From: Cunninghamia lanceolata
Taxonomy: Eukaryota; Streptophyta; Pinopsida; Cupressales; Cupressaceae
Length of the DNA stretch: 64,000 bases
Assembly (NCBI GenBank): GCA_027924645.1
Contig: BSBN01000254.1
Coordinates: forward strand, 13,524,501 to 13,588,500
Direction of reading: 5' to 3'
The first letter of the stretch is position 1; every line of letters starts with the position of its first letter. The notes beneath the pieces were generated by a model. That model was not told the origin of the DNA. It was given only the letters and a program-made list of their open reading frames with translations, and did not search any database. The translations under genes and the position numbers were made by a program. Of the stretch, positions 1 to 11,011 are shown piece by piece.

Positions 1-870
1 ACATACTATCTCCTCCTCCAAAAATGATATCATCCACAAACACTTCAACAATCAAAATGTTTTCATGATCAATTTTGAAATATAAGTTACTGTCAGCAGT
101 ACCTTTGTTGAATCCAATCTGCACAAGATGCTTATCCAACCTTTCATACCAAGCTCTTGGGGCTTGCTTCAGTCCATACAATGCTTTCTTCAACTTGCAG
201 ACCATATCATCATTATCAGACAATTGAAATCCATCCAGTTGTTCAATGTATACTTCTTCCAAATCACCATTTAGGAAGGCAAACTTGACATCCATCTGAT
301 ATACCTTGAAGTCTTTGAAGGCAACAAATGCAAGAAATAATCTGACTGCTTCAATTCTTGCCACCGAAGCAAAGGTCTCTTCAAAATCAATTCCTTCTAT
401 TTGAGAGTAGCCTTTGCAGACCAATCTAGCTTTGTTTCTGATTACTTCACCAACTTCATTCAGTTTGTTCCGAAAGACCCATTTGGTTCCAATCACATTC
501 TTGTCTCTAGGTCTGGGAACAAGATCCCAAGTATGATTTTTCTCAATTTGCATCAATTCTTCCTCCATTGCTTTTGTCCAATTTTCATCATTGCATGCTT
601 CATTTATTGTCTTAGGTTCAATCTTTGAAATTAGACAACATTCATCTAAATTTTGAGTAATTTTCCTCCTTGTTTGTACCCCTTTGCTTCTGTCACCTAT
701 GATCTGATCTTCAGAGTGATTTAAAGTTACATACCGTGGAACTTTGGGAGTCTCTTTCACTGCTGTTTCTTGATCAGGTTCATTCAGACAAACCTCTTCT
801 TCCTGATTTACCGGATCAGTCTGAATCTGACTTTCAGGAAGGGATTGAGTTTCTTGAATCAGAGCACCAT
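1..870 (-). pseudogene. Copia-A reverse transcriptase segment
   Basis: My translation of the minus strand from about 870 to the window edge shows no stop. It contains the copia RT landmarks [26 protein letters not shown] and [16 protein letters not shown], then the catalytic box as VFVDDIIFG (family norm YVDDIIFG). The domain copies element RNA into cDNA inside the virus-like particle. This is the best-preserved coding part of A, but it belongs to the polyprotein that is broken upstream, and a stop (TAG near 872) separates it from the integrase C-terminal segment. The remainder of RT and RNase H lies beyond position 1. Confidence 0.88.
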
Positions 871-871
871 C

Positions 872-1933
872 CTAATCATCTTCATCATATTCATAAAACC
901 TTGAGGGCTTCTCAATTCCCTCATCAACCTTAACATTTGTACTTTCTATCATCTTTTTCAGTCTCTTATTGTAACACCGGTATGCTTTGCTTTGAGTGGA
1001 GTAACCCAAGAAAATTCCTTCATCACTTCTAGCATCAAACTTTCCTAGATCTTCATCTCTTTTGATGTAACACTTGCTACCAAATACTCTAAAATATCTC
1101 ACAGTAGGAGTTATACCAAACCAAAGTTCATAAGGAGTCTTACCGGTATTGTTTCTTATTTGAACTCAATTAAGAGTGTAGACTACAGTGCTGACAGCTT
1201 CTCTCCAAAACATTTGAGGAACATTTGCTTCCATCATCATTGTCCTGGAAGCTTCCTAGATGGTCCGGTTCTTTCTCTCAACTACTCCATTCTGCTGTGG
1301 AGTTCTAGGAGCAGATAACTGTCTCTTTATGCCATGCTTCTCACAAAAGTCTATGAATTCACCAGATGTGAATTCACCACCTCTATCAGACCTTAAACAC
1401 TTTAGTTTCAATCCGGTTTGATTCTCTACCATAGCTTTGAAGATTTTGAACTTCTCAAGGGCTTCTAATTTCTCTTTTAGGAAGGTAACCCACATCATCC
1501 GGGAATGGTCATCAATTAGCAACATGAAATATCTATCACCTTGCATACTCTTGATTCTTGTCAGACCATAGAGATTAGTATGTACTAATTCCAACAATCC
1601 GGTAGTGGACTGATCCTTGCTTTTGAAAGAGACTCTGCTCTGTTTGCCTAGCTGACATTCTTTGCACAAACTACTTGCAGGTTTCACCAATTTAGGAAGA
1701 TCTCTTACAGCCTGAATATTGCTTATCTTGATGATGTTGTCAAAATTCACATGGCACATCCTTCTATACCATAACCAACTCTGATCAACTTGAACAAATA
1801 GACAACTTTTATTAGAACCAACTAGATGAAAGATATTACCTTTTGTTTGAGTACCGGATGCAATTTCAAATCTAGAGCTTGTAAAGATTCTGCATCTTCC
1901 ATTCTTGAACCAGAGATCATAGCCTTTGTCCAC
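872..1933 (-). pseudogene. Copia-A integrase, broken
   Basis: Minus-strand integrase region. It has the GAG-pre-integrase zinc-binding part (CHVNFDN, then CKECQLGKQ), the core with RSDRGGEF and NGVVERKN supplying the second Asp and the Glu of the DDE triad, and the copia C-terminal domain (MRYFRVFGSKCYIKRDED, FLGYSTQSKAY). The first catalytic Asp, normally in HTDLCG, reads HTNLYG here, a G-to-A type change. Stops interrupt it after KNRTI near 1257 and at the boundary with gag near 1935. The enzyme would insert cDNA into the genome, but this copy cannot be active. Confidence 0.88.
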
Positions 1934-1936
1934 TAA

Positions 1937-3244
1937 CTAACCAACACTAAGAAGATTGTGCTTCAATCCTTCAACATATAGTACATTACCGGTTTTGCTC
2001 TTTCCATCAAAAGAAATAGTTCCCCTACCTCTGATTCTGCCAGCAGAATTATCACCAAACTTTACCATTCCTCCTTCATACCTTTCCAAATCTAAGAACT
2101 TGTTTTTGTCACCAGTCATATGGTGAGAGCATCCACTATAAATAACCCAATCATTCTTTTCTTCCGCTTGGGCAGCCAAAGCTCTTTCCACAACCTTGTG
2201 ATTGACAAATTCAGAGGATATTGAATCTTCTTCTTTGATGGCAATAAAGACCCATTCATTTCTGGATTTGCTTCCTACTTCTAATTCATCATCTGTTACT
2301 CCTTCATTATCATCTTCTTCATGAACATAATAACAATTCTTTTGGAACCTTTGTCTGTTAGCATTTGACCTTGTAGATCTTTCCGAACATCTTGAAGCAA
2401 AATGACCAATCTTATTGCAATTGAAGCACTTAAAGGGTAATTTTCCTTCACACTTACCGGATCCTCTTGGTAGTCTTTTTGCAATGAGGGCTTCAAGTTG
2501 AGCTGTTTCTACTTCTTCCTCTTCCATGTCTCTTCTTGCTTGATCATACCATGACATCTTCCTTGAAGAGTTTTCTCCCAGATCAAATCTCTGTTTGCCT
2601 TTCACATAGGCACTGGCTTTGAAAGTAGATTCAGTCTTGGGAGGATCATCTCCAAACTTGGTCATTTTAAATGCAGCTATTTTGCCAGCCAATTGTCCTC
2701 TTGTGACAGTTGTATGTGCTCTGGATTCATCAATGGCAGCAACCTTGATTTTGTAGGCAGCAGGAAGGGATCTGAGAATTTTGCAAATGATCTCATTTTC
2801 ATCTAGAGCTCCACCAACATTTCTAATTCCACATACCAGCTCATTTACTCTTGGCATAAGGGTAGTGATATTTTCATAATCTCTCATCTTCAATCTTTCA
2901 AATTTCCCTTTCAGACTTTGCAACCTTGCACTCTTGACAAACTCATCTCCTTCATACAGAAGTTCTAGTTTAGTCTAGATCTCATATGCAGTTGGTAGGT
3001 CAATAACATTTGAGAGATCTGAGTCAGTCAATGCACTTAGAAGAGCTTCCTTGGTCCGCAGATTGTTTTTAGCATTTGTGATTTCATTCAGATTTGTCAG
3101 ACCACCCTGTGGAGGAACATATGGTTTTGAGACCATGGTCAAGTATGCTTTTCCCATACACTACAAATGACATTTCATGTGACCTTTCCAGAGAGTGAAG
3201 TTGGTTCCATCGAACTTCACACTATCCTTCTTGTATGATGACAT
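1937..3244 (-). pseudogene. Copia-A gag and protease, broken
   Basis: Gag starts at ATG 3244 (MSSYKKDSVKFDGT) just inside the primer site and shows the UBN2-type copia gag, including NLRTKEALLSALTDS and LKGKFERLKM. The zinc knuckle CFNCNKIGHFASRC lies near 2400. The protease follows near 2130: the expected DSG triad reads YSG in VIYSGCSHHMTGD, so the catalytic Asp is lost. In-frame TAG stops occur where relatives have CAG or TGG, after MKCHL and after TAYEI. Gag forms the particle shell and the knuckle binds RNA. Confidence 0.88.
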
Positions 3245-3287
3245 CCTAGATCTCCTCAAGCGGTTAAGCTCCTTTCAGAGGAACTTG

Positions 3288-3299
3288 GCTCTGATACCA
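3288..3299 (-). promoter_or_regulatory. Copia-A primer binding site (tRNA-iMet)
   Basis: Plus strand reads GCTCTGATACCA, so the minus strand has TGGTATCAGAGC, complementary to the 3' end of plant initiator methionine tRNA. It lies two bases inside the LTR edge, as usual for copia elements, and fixes the orientation of A. Confidence 0.95.
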
Positions 3300-3318
3300 A
3301 TTGTTAGATCTAGGGCAC

Positions 3319-3347
3319 ACAACTGAGAGGGGGGGTGAATCAGTTGT
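3319..3347 (-). other. Copia-A U5 stem with C-run loop
   Basis: Plus strand ACAACTGA (3319-3326) pairs perfectly with TCAGTTGT (3340-3347) around a 13-base loop carrying seven G (seven C in element RNA). It lies about 17 bp from the LTR end. Counterparts with different stem sequence occur in F, C, D and E. That it folds in RNA is inferred. Confidence 0.6.
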
Positions 3348-3563
3348 ATAAAACTTGCTTCTACTTCTAACACTTGATTCTTCTTTGTTAGTTAATAGCA
3401 TATCAATTAACCATCCATGAAGGCATAATGCATAAACACAAGAGCAGATAACATCAACACATTGAACACCAAGATTTTGACATGGAAAACCCAGTTAAGG
3501 GAAAAACCACGGGGTGATTAACCCAAGGAATATTCTCTGTTAGAAGAATAAGAAAAAAATGAG

Positions 3564-3644
3564 TGGCACAAGCCAATTAAGGCTCACTTCCCGAGCACAC
3601 TGCTCACAAAGGAGGCACACTGCCTACAAGGAGACACACTGTCT
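3564..3644 (-). other. Copia-A leader mini-hairpin array
   Basis: Plus-strand units: TGGC-ACAA-GCCA (3564-3575), GAGC-ACACT-GCTC (3593-3605), AGGC-ACACT-GCCT (3613-3625) and AGAC-ACACT-GTCT (3632-3644). A degraded unit lies between the first two. Each is a perfect 4-bp inverted repeat, and the sense-strand loop of the last three is AGTGT. It lies 140-220 nt downstream of the predicted start of the element RNA. Similar arrays are in C, D, E and, decayed, F. Confidence 0.6.
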
Positions 3645-4597
3645 ACAAAGTGATAAGAATCACAAACTTGAACTGGAGATTGACATCTTTACCATGTCTA
3701 GATTAGTTCCATTTAAGCTTGAGATATTTCTACTCTACCCTTCGCTCTTTTGCTATACCACTCTCATCCACTACTCCTCACCACACTTTGAAATGAACTC
3801 ACAAACCTTTACTTATACAAGACATCGACTTAGGAACAATCATCTAAGTCGGCAATCAGCCATAAGGACATCCACAAGATGATTAATACATCCGGTTAGC
3901 CGCTACAAGAACATTCACAAGATGAACAACTCATTTGGTCAGCTAGTCTGAACAAGAACTCCATCCAGAAGAATATCTTCAATTCCAGGCTCTACCACCA
4001 ATGCGGATCGACAACATAACCTCAACATGATCCAAGAGCCTTCACAAACTTGCCTGATTGACCAGGTACATCTGCACTTCCTCTACTTACTAGAATCTCT
4101 TCTTCTCCTCATCCAGAACTTCAAGAACACAGTCTATCGCCACTGTCATACTACCAGAGGTGCTTTCGGACCTCCAAACCACATACCAATTGATATGACA
4201 CATTACAAGGACCTCCCAAACACTCTGTCCAATCCACAGAATAGGACAATGCACTTCTGGATCTCACCGGACCTTTTTGTAACACTCTGTCACTCCGGAG
4301 CATCTCCCAGAACCGGTTCTACTTGATCGATCACAACTTTTTCATATCTTCATACGGACCTCTAAAATCTTAACTGGATCATCTCAAGACTCATATCTAC
4401 AAACCCTTTAATCTGCATCCTCTGATTCTCAACTTATTGAGTACATTTGCCTTCTTCTTATCATTGTTCTTCACTGTTCTTGATTGAGACTACTTTTCTC
4501 AATATCCTCAACACACAGCTCATCCAAACCTTCTTACCAATGCAATATGAGTATGTTGACATCAATGACAACACTGGTTAACCTCATACTTGCGACA

Positions 4598-6036
4598 CCA
4601 AAAACATCGCAAAATCAAAAAAATACAAAAACAATAGAAAATACAGAAAAACACAAAAGACAACACATCTCAACACCAAACACATATCCATCTTCCTCAC
4701 ATCACTCTCATCACGAACCATTCCCACATCATCAAGTCTAGCTAGAACTACATATTCATTTCACTCACATCTTAAAAGGTACCTTGATCTCGTGGACACA
4801 GGGTATGTAGGTAGTCTAGAATACGAAGGAAGTTTCTAGTACTCAGGTACTTAAGATGCACCCATCCACCCCGTTGGATGGTTCCCCCATTTACTGAGCT
4901 TTTTTGATCTCATAAATGACACGCAAGCTATGCATACACTTCAAATAGGTCTCCCAACGTAAAAATCATCAATCAACATACCAACCATAATCCTACACAT
5001 GGCCAGACCATTCTTTTGCCCTCCAACAAATTCTCTAATCCACACCAACGGATCTACGTCCTAGGATATATCTTTCCTACAATGGCCAAAAATCTATCAT
5101 TCTATCATCACATCTCTTGGCAAGAGCACACAACGGCTATTTGTATCTTTCGTTGGTCTTGTTGCTTATTGATTTTTATCTTTTTGTCTCACTCTAAGTC
5201 ATTTCCAAAGCTACTTTGATCTCATTATATCATGGTATGTAGCGGATAACACCTGGAGTAGACATCGTCATTGATTTTGCATGTTGTGCTTGCAGGTTGG
5301 TTTTGTTACTCCAAGAATAGTATTCATATCTTGAAGTCCCGATCGGTTCTAGCATGATGTGTCCTATTTGCATAAACAGGCACTCAAACCTTTTATGCAT
5401 TTTTCGCACTCATTGCTATGAGTCCCCTTCCTCGACTCAACAAGATTATACTACCTTGGGCATGCATGAAATCAACCTATTGTCTATGGGTCTTGTCCAT
5501 GCAATTGCAAGGTATACATCATCACCTAGGTCATTTCACACCTTTGTGAATGGTATCCTACATTGCTACATTAAAATAAGAAATGCTCTCAAGTAATCTT
5601 GTGCAACTACTATTATTAGCTCAAAATCATCATCCTAATCACTCAGTCAACTATCCCATCTTGGCCTAGATTTAATAATCACTTTCCCCCATCCCCCACC
5701 AACCAACCCTTCACTAATCCCATTCCCCCACCGCATTTCCACTCAACACATCCTGAACTGACATAAATCCCCCCTCAACTGACATGGTGTCTTGCGACCT
5801 AACAACCCTCTTGTCTCTAGGCCCTCCCAATCCTACCCATACCCATCCATACACCCCTATCCTCTCCCCACCTAATCCCCTCTCCCACAGCCTCATCACT
5901 CAGGGTCAACACCCAGAACATCATATGTATCAGGACTGGACCACCTCACCTACCACCTAGTTTGCATACCACCTATCACCTAAACTTCATCTAAGCATAT
6001 CATCTAGCTACATGTCAATCCACTTAATTGGCATGT
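4598..6036. other. Non-coding stretch between Copia-A and the 35-bp repeat
   Basis: No convincing gene on either strand; the short ORFs here lack recognisable motifs. It opens with A- and CA-rich sequence (4598-4700). A block around 4780-4900 (CTCGTGGACACAGGGTATG region) looks like degenerate retrotransposon sequence, and a C-rich stretch occupies 5690-5900. It is probably internal sequence of the Tat-like element T whose 3' LTR lies at 11012, but no gag or pol motif survives to prove this. Confidence 0.4.
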
Positions 6037-7140
6037 CATTTTAGGTCATTCTAATCTATATCATTTGCATCTCATTTAGGTCATTTAAATCCATATCATT
6101 TGCATCTCATTTAGGTCATTTTAATTCATTCATTTGCATATCATTTAGGTCATTTTAATCCATATCATTTTCATCTCATTTAGGTCATTTTAATTCATAT
6201 CATTTACATATCATTTAGGTCATTATAATCCATTTAATTTGCATCTCATTTAGGTCATTTTAATTCATATCATTTGCATATCATTTAGGTCATTGTAATC
6301 CATTTAATTTGCATCTCATTTAGATCATTTTAATCCATATCATTTGTATCTCATTTAGGTCATTTTAATTCATATCATTTGCATATCATTTAGGTCATTG
6401 TAATCCATTTAATTTGCATCTCATTTAGGTCATTTTAATCCATATCATTTGCATCTCATTTAGGTCATTTTAATTCATATCATTTGCATATCATTTAGGT
6501 CATTGTAATCCATTTAATTTGCATCTCATTTAGGTCATTTTAATCCATATCATTCTCATTTAGGTCATTTTAATTCATATCATTTGCATATCATTTAGGT
6601 CATTATAATCCATTTAATTTGCATCTCATTTAGGTCATTTTAATCCATATCATTTGCATCTCATTTAGGTCATTTTAATCCATATCATTTGCATCTCATT
6701 TAGGTCATTTTAATTCATATCATTGGCATATCATATTAGGTTCATTTTAATCCATTTTGCACATCATATTAGGTTCATTTTAATCCATTTTGCACATCAT
6801 ATTAGGTTCATTTTAATCCATTTTGTATATCATATTAGGTTCATTTTAAATCCATTTTACATATCATCTAGATTCATTTAAACCATTCAAAATCACATGT
6901 CATTTAGATTCGTTCATCCATTTTGAATTACATATCATTTAGGTACATTTTTAAATCATCCAAAATCACATGTCATTTTAGAATTATTTATCCAGTTTCC
7001 ATTGCATCTCATTTAGGTACATTTTTAAACCATCTAAAATCACATGTCATTTAGATTCATTTATCCATTTAATTTGCATATCAAATAGATTCATTTAACC
7101 CATATACAATTACATGTCACTTAGATTCATTTTTTATACC
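6037..7140. repeat. 35-bp tandem repeat with 105-bp higher-order period
   Basis: From about 6037 to 6727 the unit CATTTAGGTCATTTTAAT plus about 17 more bases repeats at 35 bp. Three unit types alternate in the order b-c-a: b has TTCATATC with GCATAT, c has CATTGTAATCCATTTAATTT, and a has TCCATATC with GCATCT. This gives a 105-bp higher-order unit through most of 6255-6700. Four 33-bp units (CATATTAGGTTCATTTTAAT...) follow at about 6728-6850, then degenerate copies fade out near 7140. The strand is AT-rich and has no coding potential. Confidence 0.85.
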
Positions 7141-7600
7141 TTTAAGTTTGCATAATAATTAAGTCCATTTTAGAAATAGTTAGTTACACATTGCAATCAT
7201 ATCATACAAACTTATGTTTGCCATCACATAGGTGCATTTTCACATTAAAATTAGTATCATCACAGTTGCATAATACATTTTATCACAATTAATGAACCAG
7301 CATTTAACTCATCTAGTAGCATATAATCCATAAAATCACAACACTATGCATATACCACAACAAATCCATCATAAATGTATCTATAATATCCAAACATCAT
7401 TGCATAAACATAACACAACCATAGCATATAACATCCATAAACAAATATTGCTCCCATCACATAGACATCACCATAATAGACCATCATAATCATAAGCCAT
7501 CAAAAAAGCATCGCATCATATATAAATCACCGAAAAAAATGTACATCGCTCATGTATCCATCAAAAAATAAAAGTCTTGATACAAAAAAGCCTCCAAGGG
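7141..7600. other. AT-rich spacer
   Basis: AT-rich sequence rich in CATAA and CATCA words, possibly the eroded tail of the preceding repeat. I see no gene, LTR edge or structure here. Confidence 0.5.
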
Positions 7601-9842
7601 CTATCATGATAAAGGCCATCACATAGAGGATCCCCTCTCTGATGGAGTAGGAGACTCTGATCCTGGTCAAGCCTGTGACCCTGTCGGTGGCTGTGACTGC
7701 GGCGGTGGCTGTACCTGCACCTGAGGGACCTGCTGGGAAACATGTGAGGGAGGAGGCATCATCTCTTGAATAGACTAAATCGATCTCGATCTATGAGATC
7801 TCGATGCCCCCGACCTGCTGACCTAGCTATAGCTCGGGGCACGCTGCGCTGCTGGCACGACTGCATAATACAGTCCCCTGCAGTACTCCACACGTGCTCT
7901 AGCCTTTGCCACATCTCCTTGTGCCTGACTCAACTGTGCCTATAGCTGATAGGTCTATGTCTGTGCCTACGACAACTGAGCCTGCATCCCTGTTAGAATT
8001 GGGGCAAGCCCACCCCCTGATGCCTATAGACTACCCACTATAGCCTCTGCCTACTGTACCCTGTCAAGTGCTACATCCTGCTTCTGGGTCAACACCCCTA
8101 TCTCATCCTGTGCCTGGGCCAACTGTGCCCACAATGCCGCCACCTATCCATCTGCGCCATCTAATAACTACAGGCCCCCCTGCAACTGCACCAACTCAGC
8201 CTCATGACCCTCTAATGCCTCCTCCAGGCTGGCCACCTGTGCCCGTAGGGTCTCTGTCTCCTCCTCCTCGTCTCGTCACCTCTAACGAGATGCATGCTTT
8301 TTAGTCTCAGCCTCTACCTCCATAGCTATCCCTGAGGTCCCTGCCTCTGCATCATGACCACCAACCTACCGCCGCCCCTCCTATATTGGAGGTAGGTCAC
8401 CCTCCTCTACTCTCAGCTGCCCTCCGCACTGCCGGGGTACTCTCGGTCATCGCCCTGATCTAACCTGTACCTGCTGTGCTAGAACCTGCTCTACCTGTAC
8501 CTACTGTGTAGGAACCTGCTCCACCTATCCCTGCTGTGCAGGAACCTGCTGTGCCTGTCCCTATCCTACTGCCACTACCACCAACACATCTATCAGCTGG
8601 CCATCTCTCCCAATCACTCTCTCCTCTCCATCACCCCCAATCTCCACCAGGAAGTCCTCAATCACCACATCCCCCTCCACCTCATCCCCCCCATCAGGGT
8701 CATCTCTACCCTCTGAGTCATCACCCCCTGAACCTGCTGCCTCCTCTGCTGGATCCGTCAACCGAGTAGGCTGATGCATATGCCACCAGATATCATAAGC
8801 AGTTGTGGTCCCTGCATCTCTCACTATACTCCTCCAATCCCACTACACTAGCCAAAGCGCTGCAAAGTCTGCTAAGGCAACCTGGGGCTGTAGGGGTGCA
8901 GGCTAGTAGGGTCTATCTTGTGGGGTCTGCGTATATATAGCCATCTACTGAGGGGTGTCCTGCACTAACCTAAACTGCCACATAACCCCTGAAGGTAGGT
9001 ACATCTCTATGTAGCGGTCTCCTCGCCCCATCAGGTATCTCTGCTGAAAGGTGTATGGCAGATGAATAATGTCATCGGGCCACTAAACACAACCGATGTA
9101 GGCTCGCCACACCACACTGATCACATCATCCAGCATCCACTGCCAATGTTGCACTCAGCCCATATAGGTGTACTTTGCATCCTGATATAGAAAACACAAA
9201 GGCCTCAAGCTGCCACTGGTAGTACCCATAGATCAGCCGACTGACAGGGATGTGCTCCCAAATCCATACATGCAGCAATGTCACACCAATAGATAAAGCC
9301 CTATCATGCAGATAGGTGACAGTGTGCATCTCATGGTATAACTATGCCAGCATCAATGGCCCCCAGGCATAGACTAGCCCATGCACCACCATCCCCTCTA
9401 TCACCCCTCCCCAACCAACCAGAAACCCCCTGCCTCGCCTATCAGGCATCACCACACCTCCTATCAACGTGCACAAGAACAAGGTAAATGGATCTCCACC
9501 CGCAGCCAATGTCGCCTCATAATCCATCTCTCTCTCATTCTAAGAGAGAACAAGATGATCTGCACCAAAAACTCTGACCAGTGCCCTCCACCTGGTCTTC
9601 ATGTCATATTTGACACGTCGACCGTGGATAGGTAACTTGAGGATGTGATAAACATCCTCAAGTGTAATAGTGATCTCTCTTGTCCGTATTAAAAAGCTAC
9701 AGGTCTCCGTCTGATATCGTTCTACCATGGCTGTCATCAGAGCTCTATGATCTCGCAACACGGGCATCGATGCCACTGTTAGAAGCCCCAAACTTGCCAA
9801 CCGCACCTTCACGGCATCATCGAAACAATCAAATAAAGCCAT
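7600..9842 (-). pseudogene. Plant mobile domain (PMD) protein, antisense in element T, broken
   Basis: Minus strand from ATG 9842. One frame holds 9842-9126 with two or three stops. It shows PMD hallmarks: EITITLEDVYHILKLPIHG near residue 60, then the HGLVYAWGPLMLA and LLHVWIWEHIPVSRLIYG segments. PMD is an aminotransferase-like fold found in plant MAIN/MAIL proteins and in transposons. A frameshift follows; 8824-8561 encodes an acidic Gly/Asp/Glu-rich tail, and 8553-7600 looks like a Gln/Ala-rich C-terminal part with many stops at former CAG codons. It lies antisense to the LTR at 11012. It may be a captured gene; the function in the element is unknown. Confidence 0.75.
8464..8553. repeat. 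30-bp minisatellite, three copies
   Basis: Three adjacent 30-bp units beginning CCTGTACCTGCTGTG, CCTGTACCTACTGTG and CCTATCCCTGCTGTG. The period is a multiple of three, so it would encode a 10-residue repeat in the C-terminal part of the antisense PMD protein. Confidence 0.7.
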
Positions 9843-10998
9843 TACAACGGGAACTCATCACTCCCGCGACTGCAATATAAATCGCTCTGTATCCTACATA
9901 CGCAACATTATGGTTAGATGCCAAGCTATCTTCTTCTAAACCAATCTTTCTTTTCTTCTAAGTGTCTAAACAAGCAAGCATCAGGTGGCATGCAAATGGA
10001 CAACCCCTGTGCCATTTTTTCAAAATGGCACTAAAATTTCCTCTAAATAGCGCTAATCTAGAGTATAGCGCCACTGCGCATACCTCTTTGCACCAATTCA
10101 AGAAATAGCGCTACTGCGCACTATTCATAGCGTCAATACTAATTTTGGTGCTACTGCACACTATTCATAGTGTCAATACTAATTTTGGCACTACTGCGCT
10201 CTATTCATCATGTCACTCCTGCTTTTGGCGCTAATTCTTCCAATAGCGCCAATTCTTCTGATAGCGCTAGAATAAATCCTAGCGCTACTTTCCAAGATGG
10301 CACTGTTGCAGACAATAGCACCACTTTAACCCCCATTTGGCATCAAAATGCCTGGAATTTATTTCTTCTGTGAATGGCGCTAATCCAGAGGATAGCGCTA
10401 AAACTCCCACCCAATGGCGACAAAACCACCTTACCCTACCCGGGTGGATAGCACCAATCCAGAAGATGGCGCCAATCCACCTAGCCATTGGCGCTGCGGA
10501 CTTCAATACTGACCCCTAAAACCCTAAAAAATGCACCGAAAATGAGAAAATTACAAAGTCAAGGTTAGGGCCTACTAGGGGTCCAGCGCCGGGTGCTCGA
10601 CTAAACTCTCAGAACTACTCGGAGATGTGTCGAAATCACGGGAACTGGGGGTTGTGGTCAACCATCTCTCCTTCACTTCTTCTCTAGGGTCAAGGTGTGC
10701 AAATGTGGCACTCTTAGGGCCCACTTTTCCTAATATAGTGGGCCATGTCATCCTTCTTCCCCCCCAGGGTGCAGATCCTAACCTTTTTCCTCCGTTTTTC
10801 TTCCTGTCATCCTTTTTCTCCGTCCCCTATCCAACCTTCACTCCTGTCACATCCTTTCGAGAGCTCACCTGGAAAATTTTTATTTTCCCGCCAACCTCTC
10901 GAGGGGGCATCCCCTATTAATCCTATTCCTTCTTGGCAGCTGGGGCATATTTTTCTTCGACCTGACGCCATTTCTCGCCTAGGTCCTGACGCCACGTC
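9843..10998. other. 3' untranslated part of element T with AGCGC-rich words
   Basis: Upstream of the purine tract. 10040-10500 is unusually rich in TAGCGCTA, TAGCGCCA and TGGCGCTA words. A 40-bp unit (CTACTGCGCACTATTCATAG...) is repeated in tandem at 10111, 10151 and 10191. 10507-10998 has no clear motif. The overlapping short ORFs on both strands show no domain, and I read the whole stretch as non-coding. Confidence 0.5.
10111..10230. repeat. 40-bp tandem repeat, three copies
   Basis: CTACTGC(G/A)CACTATTCATAG(C/T)GTCAATACTAATTTTGG and similar units start at 10111, 10151 and 10191; the third is more diverged. The differences are mainly C/T and G/A. Confidence 0.75.
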
Positions 10999-11011
10999 AA
11001 AGAGGGGCAAA
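10999..11011 (+). promoter_or_regulatory. Element T polypurine tract
   Basis: AAAGAGGGGCAAA directly precedes TGTAGACACG, the LTR start. Purine tracts prime plus-strand DNA synthesis and mark the 3' LTR, so the element reads on the plus strand. Confidence 0.6.

Larger units (their letters stand above)
1..4597 (-). mobile_element. Copia-A: partial Ty1/copia retrotransposon
   Basis: Right-hand part of a minus-strand Ty1/copia element that runs off the left edge of the window. Read on the minus strand it has a 5' LTR (3302-4597), a tRNA-iMet primer site, gag with a zinc knuckle, protease, integrase and the first part of reverse transcriptase. This gag-PR-INT-RT order defines copia. The 3' LTR and RNase H are outside the window. 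Copia-F at 22117-29104 is a close relative, with the same gag, integrase and LTR plan. Several in-frame stops and altered catalytic residues show it is dead. The target duplication cannot be checked because the other end is missing. Confidence 0.93.
3302..4597 (-). repeat. Copia-A 5' LTR
   Basis: About 1296 bp, TGTTAGATC to TTGCGACA on the plus strand. The edges are set by the primer site at one end and by alignment with the F and C LTR ends (CATCAATGACAACAC then TTGCAACA) at the other. A TATA-like box (TATAAG on the minus strand, about 3812-3817) predicts transcription starting near 3785. The leader holds the mini-hairpin array (3564-3644) and the C-run stem (3319-3347). The part at 4196-4428 is closely matched by a piece inside element D at 42212-42444. 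Confidence 0.88.

Noticed and set aside
6037..7140. Possible CRISPR-like array
   Set aside because: The repeats are directly adjacent without unique spacers, and the context is a plant genome; it is a simple tandem repeat.
8536..8769. Proline-rich ORF on the plus strand
   Set aside because: It is the shadow of the acidic Gly/Asp/Glu tail of the antisense PMD ORF; GC-rich biased DNA produces it.
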